From Cynocephalus volans (lineage: Eukaryota; Chordata; Mammalia; Dermoptera; Cynocephalidae): a stretch of DNA of 64,000 nt. The stretch spans positions 38,181,001 through 38,245,000 of the forward strand of contig NC_084470.1 of assembly GCF_027409185.1 (NCBI RefSeq), read 5' to 3'. Below are positions 48,953 through 62,071 of this stretch, piece by piece; position 1 is the stretch's first letter, and each line of letters starts with the position of its first letter. The notes beneath the pieces are model-generated. The model searched no databases and had not been told where the DNA came from. It saw only the letters and a program-made list of their open reading frames with translations. The position numbers were made by a program, and so were the translations under genes.

Positions 48953-50118
48953 TGTGAAAGAAACAAATATCACCTCCAGCTGGCATTCGGTATTTAAGAA
49001 CTAAAATGAATGTATCACCAATTCGGCATTCTACTAGGAAGTCTGGGTGCAATACGTTGCTTGGTAATGATGCAAAGTTCCTGCAGTGTACATTAACATA
49101 CAGATAGCTAGAATCCCCGTTTTTGGTAGAAAGTGGAAGACAATGAATTGAAAATGTGCAGCTGAATTTGTGTACACAGTTATACTAAGCCAAGACTGGC
49201 ATATATACATTAGACACTTTTGACAGCAAGCCATTCTCAGGAACTTTAAGTACTCTTGGTAAATATTCACCTTGAACACTGGCCAGCTTTGGATCACTGT
49301 GCTAGGCTTGCTGGTTAATGTGTGATCTCTGTGTTTGTTCTTTTTCTTTAATAAATATTTCTTTTGGTACCTTGTGGCCAGGATGCTTGTATTTGAGGCA
49401 CAAACAAAATTGGCTGTTGGGCGGAAGTTTTTGGAGCAAGGTTTCAAGCCAATAGAAGGATGGGCCCAGAACACCTATATGGTCATTTCAAACCATTGAT
49501 GTCTAATATGAGAGTCCCATAGATGAGACAGATCTTTCCATCTAGCTTTGACAGACATTTTAGGGGCAAAAATTCTTTATATCGTATCATTTCCCTCGTA
49601 TCATTTTATACTTAGATAATATTTCTCAAAATATGAAGCTTCTGGCTCTTTGAGAGTACTTTGTCACATATGTTAAAAAAACCCAAAATTTCCCTAGTCC
49701 TTGATATAGTGCATTGTATATAGTAGTAGTTCAATGAATATTTTGTTAAATGAGTGCTTGTTTCTTAAAGGCTTCTAGAAATTATTAAACATAATCTGAA
49801 ATTTGGAAATTTTTCTTATTGGACATTAAAGACCTCAGAACTAATAAAAATTGCCTTTGTAATAAAAATATATTGAGTACTGAAACAGGTTAGGTTTAAA
49901 AGTACAAAAGTATTTATTATAAAATAAGACATATAAAAAAGGATAAAGCATAATATAACAAAAAACTTTGTGCTTTTCACCCAGTTTAATAAAAAAATGA
50001 AATTTGTTTTTAAATGAATATTTATTCTCTCTTTTGTGGATGAAAACTAGGACTTCCAGTCTAAATCGTGACAATCAATCAGCAATTAAATTAAGAGGAA
50101 AGACCTATGTTTTCCTAT
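48953..50118. other. Unassigned sequence with a 146-codon open frame
   Basis: 49034-49474 on the minus strand is the longest open frame in this part that is not L1 (MFWAHPSIGLKPCSKNF start). It shows no domain I recognise, no signal peptide and no splice context, and an AATAAA on the plus strand falls inside it (about 49352). It is probably chance or part of a retrocopy of an unknown transcript. The rest (49500-50118) is AT-rich with nothing recognised. Confidence 0.3.
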
Positions 50119-50127
50119 TTTAATCTT

Positions 50128-53100
50128 TTAAAAAATTTATTGAAACTTGATTGATTGTATATATCTGTGGTGTACAGCGTTGAATATCAATACCTGTGTG
50201 CAATATGTGATGCTCAAACCAGGATAATTAATATATTCAGCATTAAACAATGTAATCATTTCTTCTGGCCTTTTACCAATTTCTTGCTAGCCCACCTTCT
50301 CCGTCTCCCTTTCCCAACTCTGGTGGCCTCAGTTCTGTTCTCTCCTTTTGAAAGTTCAATGAATTATTGTGGTTGTTGTATTTTTCTTTCTTTACTCTTT
50401 TTAAATTAATTATATTTTTTAGCTCCTACTTATGAGTGAGGACATGTGGTACTTCTCTTTCTGGCTTATCTCACTTAACATAATCTTCACTAAGTTCATC
50501 CATGTTGCTGGGAATGGCAGAATTTCATTCATTTTTATGGCAGAGTAGTATTCCATTGTGTATATACACCACATTTTCCTTATCCAGTCATCCATCAATG
50601 GACATTTAGGTTGGTTCCAACTCTTGGCTATTATGAACAGAGCTGCGATAAACATGGGAGTGCAGGTATCCCTTTGACATGATGATATCCATTCCTCTGG
50701 GTATATACCCAGCAGTGGGATTGCTGTATCATATGGCAATTCTATCTGTAGTTATCTGAGGAACCTCCATACTGTTTTCCATATGATTGCATTAATTTAT
50801 AGTCTAACCAACAGTGTAAGAGGGTACCTCTTTCTCCACATCCTTGCCACCATTTGTTATTCTCTGTCTTTTTGATGATGGCCAGTCTAACTAGGATGAG
50901 ATGATATCTCAATGTGGTTTTGACTTGCATATGTTGAACCATCCTTGAATCCCTGGGATGAATCCCACTTGAACATGGTGTATAATCTTTTTGATATGCT
51001 GCTATATTCTCTTTGCTAATATTTTGTTGAGAATTTTTGCATCTATGTTTATCAAAGACATTGGCCTGTAGTTTTCTTTTTCTTGTTGTATCTTTGTTTG
51101 GTTTTGGTATCAGGGAGATACTGGCCTCATAGAATGAGTTTGGGAAAATGGCCTCTGTTTTAGTTTTTTGTAATAGTTTAAAGAGATTGCGTATTAATTC
51201 CTCTTTAAATGTCTGGTAGAAATTCAGCAGTAAAGCCATCTGGTCCTGGGCTTTCCTTTGTTGGGAGTGTGCTGATTACCACTTCAATCTCATAGCTCAT
51301 TATTGGTCTGTTATGATTTTTTATTTCTTTTTGATTCAGTCTTGGTCTGTGTCTCTCTGTGTATCATTACATAATGGTGTCCAGAAATTGGTCCATTTCC
51401 TCCAGGTTTTCAAATTTGTTGATGTATAGTTATTCATAATAGTCTCGAATTATTCTTTGTATTTCTGTCATATCAGTTGTAATGTCTCCTTTTTCATTTC
51501 TGATTTTTGTTATTTGGGTCTTCTCTCTTCTTTTTTTAGTTAGCCTAGCTAATGGTTTGCCTGTTTTGTTTATCTTCTCAAAAGACCAACTTTTGTTTCA
51601 TTGATCTGTATCATTTTTTTGGGTCTCTTTTTCATTTAGTTCTGCTCTTATCTTAATTATTTCTTTCCATCTATTACTTTTAGGACTGGATTGTTCTTGC
51701 TTTTCTAGTTTTTTGAGGTATAGCATTAGGTTGTTTATTTGAAATCTTTCTATTCTTTTGATGCAAGCATTTATTACAATAAACTTTCCTCTTAATAATG
51801 CTTTTGCAGTATTCCACAGGTTTTGGTATGATGTGTCTTTATGTTCATTACTTTCAAGATTTTTTTTGATTTCCTGTTTAATTTCTCATTGGAGACATAG
51901 GTTGTTCAGGATCAAGTTCCATGTATTTGTAGTTTCTAGTTTCACTTATTATTATTTCTAATTCTAATCCATTGTGGTCTGAAAATATACTTGAAATAAT
52001 TTCAGTTTTTAAGAATTTGTTGAGGCTTGATTTGTGGCCTAACATATGATCTGTCTTGGAGAATGTTCTGTGTGCTGATGAGAAGAATATATATTGCATA
52101 GTTGTTGGATGAAATGTTCTGTAGATGTCTGCCAAGTCCAGCTGGTATAAAGTGAAATTTAAATCCTGTGTTTCTCTGTTGATTTGCTGCCTAGATGATC
52201 TATCCAATGCTAAGTGAGGGGTGTTCATATCCCAAACTATTATTGTATTGGGGTCTATCTCTTTCTTTAGGTCTAATAGTGTTTGCTTTACATATCTGGG
52301 TGCTCCAGTTTTGGGTGCATATATATTTATGATTGTTATGTCTTCTTATTGGATCAGTTTCTTTATCATTACATAATGGACTCTTTGTCTTTTTTTATGG
52401 TTTTTGGTTTAAAGTCTATTTTATCTGACATAAGAATAGCTACTCCTGCTCATTTTCGGTTTCCATTTGCATGGTATATCTTTTTCTATCCCTTCACTAT
52501 TTGTGTGTGACTTTACAGGTAAAGTGAGTCTCTTGTAGACAGCATATAGTTGGGTTTAGCTTTTTAATTTGTTCAGTTAGTCTGTGTCTTTTGAGTGGGG
52601 AATTGAATCCATTTACATTTAGGGTTGTTATTGCAAGGTAATGACTTACTCCTGGCATTTTATCAATTTTTTTTGGATGCTTAAATATCTTTTTTTCCCT
52701 TTTATTGTTTGTCTTCAGTGTTTGTTGCTTTTTTGAGGTGGTAAGATATAGTTTCTTCTTCTTTCTCATTTTTGTCTTTGTTCTACCAGTGGGTTTTGTT
52801 CTTTCTCATGTATTCATGGTAGTGATGATCGTTTTTTGAGTTCCAGGTGCAGTACTCCCTTGAAGATTTCTTGTATGCCTGGTCATGTGGTGGTGAACTT
52901 CCAGTTTTTGTTTGTCTGGGAAATACCCTATTTCTCCCTCATTTCTGAAAGATAGCCTTGGTGGATATAGTGTTTTTGGTTGGCAGTTTTTTCTTTTAAT
53001 ATTTTGAATATATCATACCATTCTCTTCTGGCCTGTAAGTCTGCTGTTAGTCTGATGGGCCCTCCATTAAGGTGACTTAATGCTTTTTGCTCACTGTTTT

Positions 53101-54781
53101 TAAGATTTTCTCTTTGTCTTTGAGGTTTGCCAACTTAACTACAATTTGTTGGAGAGGACATTTTTGGATTGAATCTGTTTAGGGATATTTGAGCCTCCTG
53201 GATCTGAATGTCTGTGTCTCTCTGTACACCTGGGAAGTTTTCCATTATTATTTCAGTTGAATAGTTATTCATCACCTTTTCCTTTCTCCTTCTCTTACAG
53301 AACACCCATGATTTGGATGTTTGTGTGCTTAAGGTTGTCTGCTAGCTCTCTTAGATTTTCTTCATTTTTTTTAGATTCTTTTTTCTTTTCTTTTTGTTTT
53401 TGTACACCTGGGTTATTTTGAAAAGATGGTCTTCAAGATCAAAAATTATTTCTTCTGCTTGCTCTATCTAATCTGCTGTTTAAGCTCTCATTTGTGTTTT
53501 CAATTTTGTTGAATCCTTCAGTTCCAGGAGTTCTGCTACATTCTTTTTTTATGGTATTAATATCTTCATAAATTTCCTCCTTCATATCCCTTTTTCTCAT
53601 ATTATTGTATTGTCTAACTGAGTCTTCTCACATCTCATTGAGTTTCCTTAAGATTGTTGCTTGAAATTCCTTTTCACTTATTTCAAGAGTTTCCTGCTCT
53701 ATGGGGGCTGGTACTTGAGAATTACTGTATTCCTTTGGTTTTATTATATTTTCTTGTTTGTTTGTTTTGTATTTCTAGAATCTCTACATTGATGTCTAGT
53801 CATCTGACAGAGCAGTTGCTTCTTCTATTACTCCAAAGTGGGATTTGAGGAGAGAGACTTCCTCCTGTAGATGTGTTTTATATCCACCATTGAGTAGAAT
53901 GTTTTAGTATTGGTTCCAGGTAGATGCAGTATTGTAGTCTATGTGTAGATACTTTGGCCATATTCAGTGTTGGAGTTGCATGTGAATACCTTCATTGATT
54001 AGGTACTGGGCATTTAGTGATTCCTTATGGATTCACTTAGTGACAATGTGTTGGTTCATAGAGGATGTTGGTGAGCTCTCATGTTCTTGGGAGAAGCACC
54101 TGGGTATGCTGTTGCTCTTTAGCTGGGGTGGGTGTCACTGGGTGGACTTGTTGGCACCCCAGCTAATCCCATGACCCTGCTGGGTGCACTGGTGTACACT
54201 GGAGCTCCTCTGGTTGAATGGGTGACCCTGGGTGGGGTTTCTCTTTCCTCTTTCTTACAGACAGAGGCTCCTCCTGAGTCCTTGCTTCCCCCGGTTGGGG
54301 GATGGGTTAGTGGTAATTGGGAATTTTCTTTCATACTCTATGTGGGTATCCTGGGTTTCTGCTCTTGGGGGGGTTCCATGTGTGTCTCTCCCTAGATCAA
54401 GGCAGTTGCATGGGCTGTACATTACCTCCTGCTCCCACAGGTGCTACCTCTTGTGGCAGTGCAATTCCCCCTGTGTACTGGGCCTCTGACTTACTGGTGT
54501 GCACTTGCTCACCTTTTTCCCTGGGCTCCACTGGTGACTCTCCTGTGTCAATGCAGTTGAGTGGTTGGTGGGCTGCCTGCAAGGTGGCCATGGCTGCTGC
54601 TATGGTGGTGAGCCATCCTTGTGGCGGCAGTGACTGTGGTGAACTACCCATGGAAGTGGTGTCTATGGCAGTGGTGGGGGCTTCCTGAAGCTTCTGACGT
54701 CCCTGGGCACATTCCTACTGTCTGTTGGGTGGGGGCTGCCCACTGTGGCTGCTGAGGTCCTCAGGTGTGCTTCTCCCTATA
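50128..54781 (-). mobile_element. L1 copy C, older, with 5' UTR, ORF1, ORF2 and internal deletion
   Basis: An L1 of a different, older subfamily on the minus strand. The 3' UTR is at 50128-50400 and the ORF2 C-terminus at 50419-50739. At about 50935 the text jumps from the fingers/palm region of the reverse transcriptase ([16 protein letters not shown]) directly to the C-terminal region, so most of the catalytic domain is deleted. The endonuclease domain is at about 51250-52770 (LDRSSRQQINRET, CCLQETHFT). An ORF1-like region lies at about 52850-53850, and GC-richer 5' sequence at 53900-54781. A 9-bp tttaatctt occurs at both ends (50119-50127, 54782-54790). Many stops and frameshifts; inactive. 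Confidence 0.85.
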
Positions 54782-55251
54782 TTTAATCTTAAAGATGAGT
54801 TATTTACTATTCTTTTTCTAAATACCTTATTGCTTCTGTAAAAATAATACTTGTACATTATTTAAAAAATCAAATAATGCAAAGAAAGAAGCATCTGAAA
54901 CTCTACAACTCAGAAAAAACTACAGATGACATTGTTTCAGATATTTCTTATGTATCAACATGTGTGGATATATGTATGCATTTTACATGAATGGGCTCAT
55001 CCATCCATCCTATTTTGTAAGATGATTTTTCTGTAATATGTGGTGGACATCTTTTCATTTAAAAAAGAGAAAGGTCTACGACAATTTTAATAGCTGCAAA
55101 ACTTTTCATTTTCTTATATCATGAGGTGCTTAAAGAAGCCCCTATTCATGGATTTTTAGGTTTTGAATTTTTCCATATTGTAATCAGTATATTGATGAAC
55201 ATTCTTGTGCATATTTATGTTTTTTTTATCTTGTTAAAATATTTCCTTAGG

Positions 55252-55453
55252 GGCCGACCCCTAAGGAAACTCGGGACCCCTAAGGACTCTCACTCAGGAG
55301 AGTGTGGTGCTGGGAGCGCAGCGGCACTCCTGCCGTGGGTTTGGATCCTATATAGGGATGGCTGGTGGGCTCACTGGCTGAGTGTGGTGCAGATGACACC
55401 AAGCCAAGGGTTGTGATCCCTTTACTGGTCATAAAATTAAAAAAAAAAAAAAT
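55252..55453 (+). mobile_element. CYN-type tRNA-Ile SINE, dimer
   Basis: Two tRNA-like units (gtttggatcctatataggga, then gggttgtgatccctttactg) are followed by an A-rich tail. A 10-bp duplication, tttccttagg, flanks it (55242-55251 and 55454-55463). The 5' end carries an extra partial repeat of gacccctaagga. Confidence 0.88.
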
Positions 55454-55484
55454 TTTCCTTAGGCAAATTCTTAAAAGTGGATAT

Positions 55485-55915
55485 GATGGATTGCACCAAA
55501 GACTGTGATCAGCATTCTTCCTCTGTGAACAGGATGAAATGTTCCACCCCTGGGCTCAAATGGTTTGCTTTGGCCAATGGGATATTAGAAATGTGATTGA
55601 ATCACAGTTTTGAAAAGTGTTTTTGCAATTGAGCTTCTGCCATTGCCATGATGAGGACGTTCCTAGCTACCCTGATGGTTCCAGAAGGACAATGAAAGCA
55701 GAACTGCCCTAGCTAAGCTGACTCAATAAAGTTTTAACTAAATCAGTGCATCTTACCCAACCCACAGGCCCATGAGTGAGCCCAGCAAGAAGAGCAGAAC
55801 CACACACCTAACCCATGGGTATGTGAACACTAAACACTTGTTTTTCCATGCCAGTGCAGGTTTGTGATTGGTTGTTACACAGCATTATGTGGCAATAGAT
55901 GACTGATACAGTGGT
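55485..55915 (+). mobile_element. Old LTR-like repeat
   Basis: Contains gcattcttcctctgtgaaca, gccaatgggatattagaaatgtg, cttgtttttccatgccagtg and the 3' tail ggttgttacacagcattatgtggcaatagatgactgatacag. The tail style matches the repeat at 42750-43215. Confidence 0.55.
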
Positions 55916-57060
55916 ATCTAACTATTCTTTTTATTGGTACTTGTATTGATTTATAGTTTTTTAAACCTTGATATATTTTTTCTGGATATTTTTTCAGGTA
56001 ATAAATGTAATTGTGCTAAATTGACAATTTATATCCATTATAACTACATAAACGAAAAAGAATAAAACAAGTAAGCAAAAACCTCGTTGGTAGTTTTGAG
56101 ACCTGATCCCTAACTTGGCTTTGATTATTATATGAAAATATTTTAATAGTAAAAAATTAGATGAGTAATTAGTCGTTCAATTACAGAAAGAAAATGAAAA
56201 AGTTAAATTACTAAGAACAAGGAAAAATTACCAAATTGATGAACCAAATTTATTTTGAAAGTTGGCTTAAAAGATTGTTAATTTACTTATATTTTTATCA
56301 GCCTATTTAACCCTTTAAGTGCTGTGTGATTTAGTTTCTGACTAAATGGTGAGCACTATTCTCATTAAATTTAGGATCATGGCTCTGGGTCTTATTTTCA
56401 ATCATTATTAAAACTCTTATTTGTCATTAACAAGTTTTTACAATTGGCTCTGGCCTCATTTTTCTAGCTCTGTAACCATGGGCTCATATTAATATTAATT
56501 CTGAACCAATAGAAGTTTTTGTCCATTCTCACTTTAGCCTTTAAAGTGAAATCATTAGTTCCCATAAATTAAGCAGGATTGAATTTCATTACAGAGCCAA
56601 TTATCTTTGAAATCCACAGATAATCCCCAAACCACATTTGAGTGATTAGTATCCCTGTTTTCTATACCAAACTTTTCACGTGAAATTGTAATTAAGAGTA
56701 AGATCATTATTTTAAAGTTTCACCTCCTTGCCCCCTCTCAAACCCATCCCATTTTACTGTCGATATTCTTTCAGATCATCAGTCCTGCCTCTTGGCCTCT
56801 TTACCTTCTAATCCAATCTGTGTCCCATGATCCATTTCTTCAACTATATTCCTCCCATTGCCAAGTTCCTTTACTTGTTTATCCTACCACTGCACCTACC
56901 ATGCCAGACCTCAGCCCACGGCAACTCAGCCCTCCACAGAACGATCTCATTGAGGGCACTGGTACCATTCCCCTTGGGCCCTGGCTCCACTCCTGTGCCC
57001 AGCATTACTGGCAGATGATCAGTTTTGGAGAGAAAATGGCAATTCTCAGACTGTATGTTC
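55916..57060. other. AT-rich unique sequence
   Basis: No repeat, exon or frame that I recognise. 56280-56720 has several TAATTA/ATTAG-type words and a non-random look that might reflect a conserved noncoding element. That is a guess. Confidence 0.3.
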
Positions 57061-57064
57061 CTTA

Positions 57065-57250
57065 ACTTTCTTTGTTCCTAATCTTCACGGACTCCAGACT
57101 TTCTTCCTCCCATCCGCCCTCTATACTGCCATTGGTTATATTTCTAAAACATTATCACATTGCTCCACTGATTAAAAACACCCAGTAGATATCTTCTGCC
57201 TCTAAATTCTCAGCATGGCATACAAAGCCTTTTGCAATCTGGTGACCACA
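57065..57250 (+). mobile_element. L2 LINE fragment
   Basis: Typical L2 text: actgccattggttatatttc, acattatcacattgctccac, tctaaattctcagcatggca tacaaagccttttgcaatct. Confidence 0.7.
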
Positions 57251-57489
57251 AATTTTCTAGCTTCATTTTCTGTTTCTTAGCCAGGAGGGAGTGGAGGGTA
57301 ACTAGAAACTAGAACGAACTGAAGATGAAACCAGGGTAGAACTGGGTGTCAATCAAGGCCGGATGAGCATGACAATTTGTGAGATTCTAGGCAGGCACCA
57401 TGTTCCAGGGGACTCCTCTCTGGTGGAATAAGGGCAGGCTTTGAAAGTGTGGGGAGGTGTCTTAGGCTTAGCTTCCCTTAAACCTTATA

Positions 57490-58480
57490 CTTGAGATATA
57501 AGCTTATGTGAAGTCAGTTTATTTGGAAATATGATCAACAGGGAGCAGGAGTGCAAGATGGGGGAGTGAAACAGGGAAGGAGGGAAAGCCAATATAAGGA
57601 GACATTATTGACTTGACCAGCGTTAGAGATGTCTATTGTTGCATCCAGTGGGACCTTGTGAGGAGCCCGGTGAAATGCATCTGAGAATTGTTTGCTTAGG
57701 GGATTTTGTGAGTGGGAAAAGCACAAACTGTTTTCCTCTGCCTTTATAGCATGATCATCATCCCAGTTTGTTGAGATTTCTCCCCACCAGCAAGCAAACA
57801 AACAATTCCTCAGCAGACACCACCTGGGCATCCTGTAATTCAGTTGTGACACTACCTGGAGACAGTGTCAGATCCTGCAGGTTAAGGGCTCAGTTCCCAA
57901 GAGAGCCCTGTCCCCCTTCAGATGCCAGATGCAAGCCCCAGGTTGTTTTACCTGTACTTCTAGTCCACTGGCTATAAATTGGGGTTGCCGTGACCTCTCA
58001 CCTTTTGGGTTTGATTGTTTTGCTGAGCAGCTCACAGAACTCAGGGAAACCTTTTACCGATTTATTATAAAGAATATTACAAAGGATGCAGATGAAGAAA
58101 TGCACAGGTTGAGGTATAGAAGAAGGGGCATGGAGCTTTCATGCCCTCCCCAGGTGTGCTAACCTCCAGGAACCTACATGTGTTCAACTATCTAGCAGCC
58201 CAGTGCTCTTGGGTTTTTGTGGAACCTTCATTATGAAGGCATGATTGCAAGCATGGACAACCATGTAGAAATGTCATTGGAAGAAAAAGGCATGATCTAA
58301 CTTAAACTATACCACCAAAGATAGAGATGAACCCTCTGTGGTTGAAAGAGACACTCTAAAACCAACAGAGCCAGATGGCCATTTTAGGATGAGGGGTCAG
58401 AGATGTATCCCCCTGCTTACAAAATATATGTTACTGACTGTCATAGGGCTTTTTTCTCCCTGTAACTAAGCAGAAATTAG
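57490..58480 (+). mobile_element. Old LTR-like repeat, family uncertain
   Basis: The stretch gacctctcaccttttgggtttgatt...gctcacagaactcagggaaaccttttaccgatttattataaagaatattacaaaggatgcagatgaa follows a recurrent mammalian LTR-type repeat. 57490-57900 is less certain. Open frames in it are fortuitous. L1 copy D follows directly. Confidence 0.45.
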
Positions 58481-58522
58481 CTCTTGGAAGATAAGACTGT
58501 ATCAGTTATAGCTGGGAATTCT

Positions 58523-61500
58523 TTTTTTTTTTTTTTGACCTGGGCAAAGATCTATGCTTTATTTTTTTATTTTTATTTTTTTTAAATTTTATTATGTCGA
58601 TATACATTGTGGCTGATTATTGTTGCCCATCACCAAAACCTCCCTCCCTCCTCCCTCCCCCCTTTTCCCCCAACAATGTCCTTTCTGTTTGCTTGTCGTA
58701 TCAACTTCAAGTAGTTGTGGTTGTTATATCTTCTCCCCCCGCCGTTTTTTTTTTTTGTGTGTGTGTGTGTGTGTGTGAATTTATATATTAATTTTTAGCT
58801 CCCACCAATAAGTGAGAACACGTGGTATTTCTCTTTCTGTGCCTGACTTGTTTCACTTAATATAATTCTCTCAAGGTCCATCCATGTTGTTGCAAATGGC
58901 AGTATTTCATTCGTTTTTATAGCTGAGTAGTATTCCATTGTGTAGATGTACCATATTTTCCGTATCCACTCACCTGATGATGGACATTTGGGCTGGTTCC
59001 AGCTCTTGGCTATTGTAAAGAGTGCTGCGATGAACATTGGGGAACAGGTATACCTTCGACTTGATGATTTCCATTCCTCTGGGTATATTCCCAACAGTGG
59101 GATAGCTGGGTCGTATGGTAGATCTATCTGCAATTGTTTAAGGAACCTCCATACCATTTTCCATAGAGGCTGCACCATTTTGCAGTCCCACCAACAATGT
59201 ATGAGAGTTCCTTTTTCTCCGCAACCTCGCCAGCATTTATCGTTCATAGTCTTTTGGATTTTAACCATCCTAACTGGGGTTAGATGGTATCTCAGTGTGG
59301 TTTTGATTTGCATTTCCCGGATGCTGAGTGATGTTGAGCATTTTTTCATATGTCTGTTGGCCATTTGGATATCTTCCTTAGAGAAATGCCTACTTAGCTC
59401 TTTTGCCCATTTTTTAATTGGGTTGCTTGTTTTTTTCTTGTAATGTTGTTTGAGTTCCTTATATATTCTGGATATTAACCCTTTGTCAGATGTATATTTT
59501 GCAAATATTTTCTCCCACTCTGTTGGTTGTCTTTTAACTCTGTTAATTGTTTCTTTTGCTGTGCAGAAGCTTTTTAGTTTGATCTAATCCCATTTGTTTA
59601 TTTTTCCTTTGGTTGCCCGTGCTTTTGGGGTCGTATTCATGAAGTCTGTGCACAGCCCTATTTCCTGAAGTGTTTCTCCTATGTTTTCTTTAAGAAGTTT
59701 TATTGTTACAGGGTGTATATTTAAATCCTTAATCCATGTTGAGTTGATTTTAGTATACGGTGAGAGGTATGGATCTAGTTTCATTCTCCTGTATATGGAT
59801 ATCCAGTTATCCCAGCACCATTTGCTGAAGAGGTAGTCCCTTCCCCAGTGAATAGGCTTGGTGCCTTTGTCAAAGATCAGATGGCAGTAAGTGTGTGGGT
59901 TGATTTCTGGATTCTCTATTCTATTCCATTGGTCAGTGTGTCTGTTTTTATGCCAGTACCATACTGTTTTGGTTATTATAGCTTTGTAGTATAGCTTAAA
60001 GTCAGGTAGTGTTATGCCTCCAGCTTTATTTTTTTTGCTCAGCATTGCTTTGGCTATGCATGGTCTTTTATTATTCCATATAAATGTCTGGATAGTTTTT
60101 TCCATTTCTGAGAAAAATGTCTTTGGAATTTTGATGGGGATTGCATTGAATTTGTATATCACTTTGGGTAGTATGGACATTTTCACTATGTTGATTCTTC
60201 CAATCCAAGAGCATGGGATATCTTTCCATCTTCTTGTATCCTCTCTAATTTCTCTCAGCAGTGGTTTGTAGTTCTCATTATAGAGATTTTTCACCTCCTT
60301 GGTTAACTCAATTCCTAAGTATTTTATTTTTTTGGTGGCTATTGTAAATGGGCAGGCTTTCTTGATTTCTCATTCTGCATGTTCACTATTGGAGAAAAGA
60401 AATGCTACTGATTTTTGTGTGTTGATTTTGTATCCTGCTACTGTCTGAAATCATTTATCAATTCCAACAGTTTTTTTGTAGAGGTTTTAGGCTGTTCAAT
60501 ATATAGGATCATGTCATCTGCAAACATGAACAGTTTGACTTCATCTTTTCCGATCTGGATGCCCTTTATTTCCTTCTCTTCTCTGATTGCTCTGGCTAGT
60601 ACTTCCAACACTATGTTGAATAGGAGTGGTGAGAGTGGGCATCCTTGTCTAGTTCCTGTTCTTAAAGGAAAAGCTTTCAGCTTTTCCCCATTCAGGATGA
60701 TATTGGCAGTGGTTTTGTCATATATGGCTTTAATTATGTTGAGATACTTTCCCTCTATACCTAACTTATAGAGGGTCTTTGTCATGAATGAGTGCTGAAC
60801 TTTATCAAATGCTTTTTCAGCATCTATAGAGATGATCATATGGTCCTTGTGTTTGACTTTATTAATATGGTGTATCACATTTATTGATTTGCGTATGTTG
60901 AACCAACCTTGCATCCCTGGGATGAATCCCACTTGATCGTGGTGAATAATTTTCCATATGTGTTGCTGTATTCTGTTTGCTAGTATTTTAGTGAGGATTT
61001 TGGCATCTATATTCATCAAGGATATCAGCCTGTAGTTTTCTTTTTTGGTCATATCTTTACCTGGTTTTGGTATCAGGATGATGTTTGCTTCATAGAATGA
61101 GTTTGGGAGATTTGCGTCTGTTTCTATCCTTTGGAATAGTTTGTAAAGAATCGGTGTCAATTCCTCTTTGAATGTTTGGTAAAATTCTGCTGTGAATCCA
61201 TCTGGTCCTGGGCTTTTCTTTGTTGGGAGCCTTCTGATAACAGCTTCAATCTCCTTTATTGTTATTGGTCTGTTCAAATTTTCTACATCTTCATGGTTCA
61301 GTTTTGGGAGCTAGTGTGTGTCCAGAAATTTATCCATTTCCTCCAGATTTTCAAATTTGTTGGTGTATAGTTGTTAATGGTAGTCTCGAATGATTCCTTG
61401 TATTTCAGATGAATCAGTTGTAATATCACCTTTTTCATTTCTAATTTTTGTTATTTGAGTCTTCTCTCTTCTTTTTTTAGTTAGCCATGCTAATGGTTTG

Positions 61501-62054
61501 TCAATTTTATTTATCTTTTCAAAAAACCAACTTTTTGATTCATTGATCTTTTGAATTGTTTTTTTGGTTTCAATTTCATTCAGTTCTGCTCTGATCTTAA
61601 TGATTTCTTTCTGTCTGGTAACTTTAGGATTGGATTGTTCTTGTTTTTCTAGTTCTTTAAGGTGAATTGTTAGGTTGTTCACTTGCCATCTTTCCATTCT
61701 TCTGAGGTGAGCATTTAATGCAATAAATTTGCCCCTTAATACTGCTTTTGCAGTATCCCACAGGTTTTGGTATGATTTATCATTATTTTCATTAGTTTCA
61801 ATAAATTTTTTGATTTCCTGCTTGATTTCTTCTTGGACCCATATGTCATTAAGTAGAATGCTGTTTAATTTCCATGTGTTTGTATAGTTTCCAGAGTTTC
61901 ATTTGTTATTAATTTCTAGTTTTAATCCATTGTGGTCTGAGAAAATACATGGGATAATTCCAATTTTTTTGAATATATTGAGACTTTATTTGTGACCTGT
62001 GCTGATGAGAAGAATGAATATTCTGAGGTTGTTGGATGGGATGTTCTGTAGATA
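58523..62054 (-). mobile_element. L1 copy D, 5'-truncated, with perfect TSD
   Basis: A 3.53 kb L1 insertion is flanked by a perfect 17-bp duplication, ttatagctgggaattct (58506-58522 and 62055-62071). Read on the minus strand it starts in the endonuclease domain, has a ~35-bp internal deletion near 61998 relative to copy C, and continues through ORF2 to the 3' UTR. Open blocks lie at 61374-61697, 60438-61277 (RT motifs KSPGPDGF and [10 protein letters not shown]), 59584-60294 and 58795-59364. Frameshifts or stops separate them, so it is dead but recent. The 3' end carries two A-rich tracts separated by about 21 nt of foreign sequence. Confidence 0.95.
58537..58560 (-). other. Short 3' transduced segment of L1 copy D
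   Basis: Between the L1's own A-rich end (58561-58583 on plus as T/A-rich) and the terminal A14 (T on plus, 58523-58536) lie gacctgggcaaagatctatgcttt, absent from the other L1 3' ends here. The TSD lies outside the distal tail, so the segment moved with the L1. Confidence 0.65.
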
Positions 62055-62071
62055 TTATAGCTGGGAATTCT

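Noticed and set aside
54119-54688. Several Gly/Ser/Cys-rich open frames
   Set aside because: They are in the GC-richer 5' region of L1 copy C, with no consistent frame or homology to a cellular gene.
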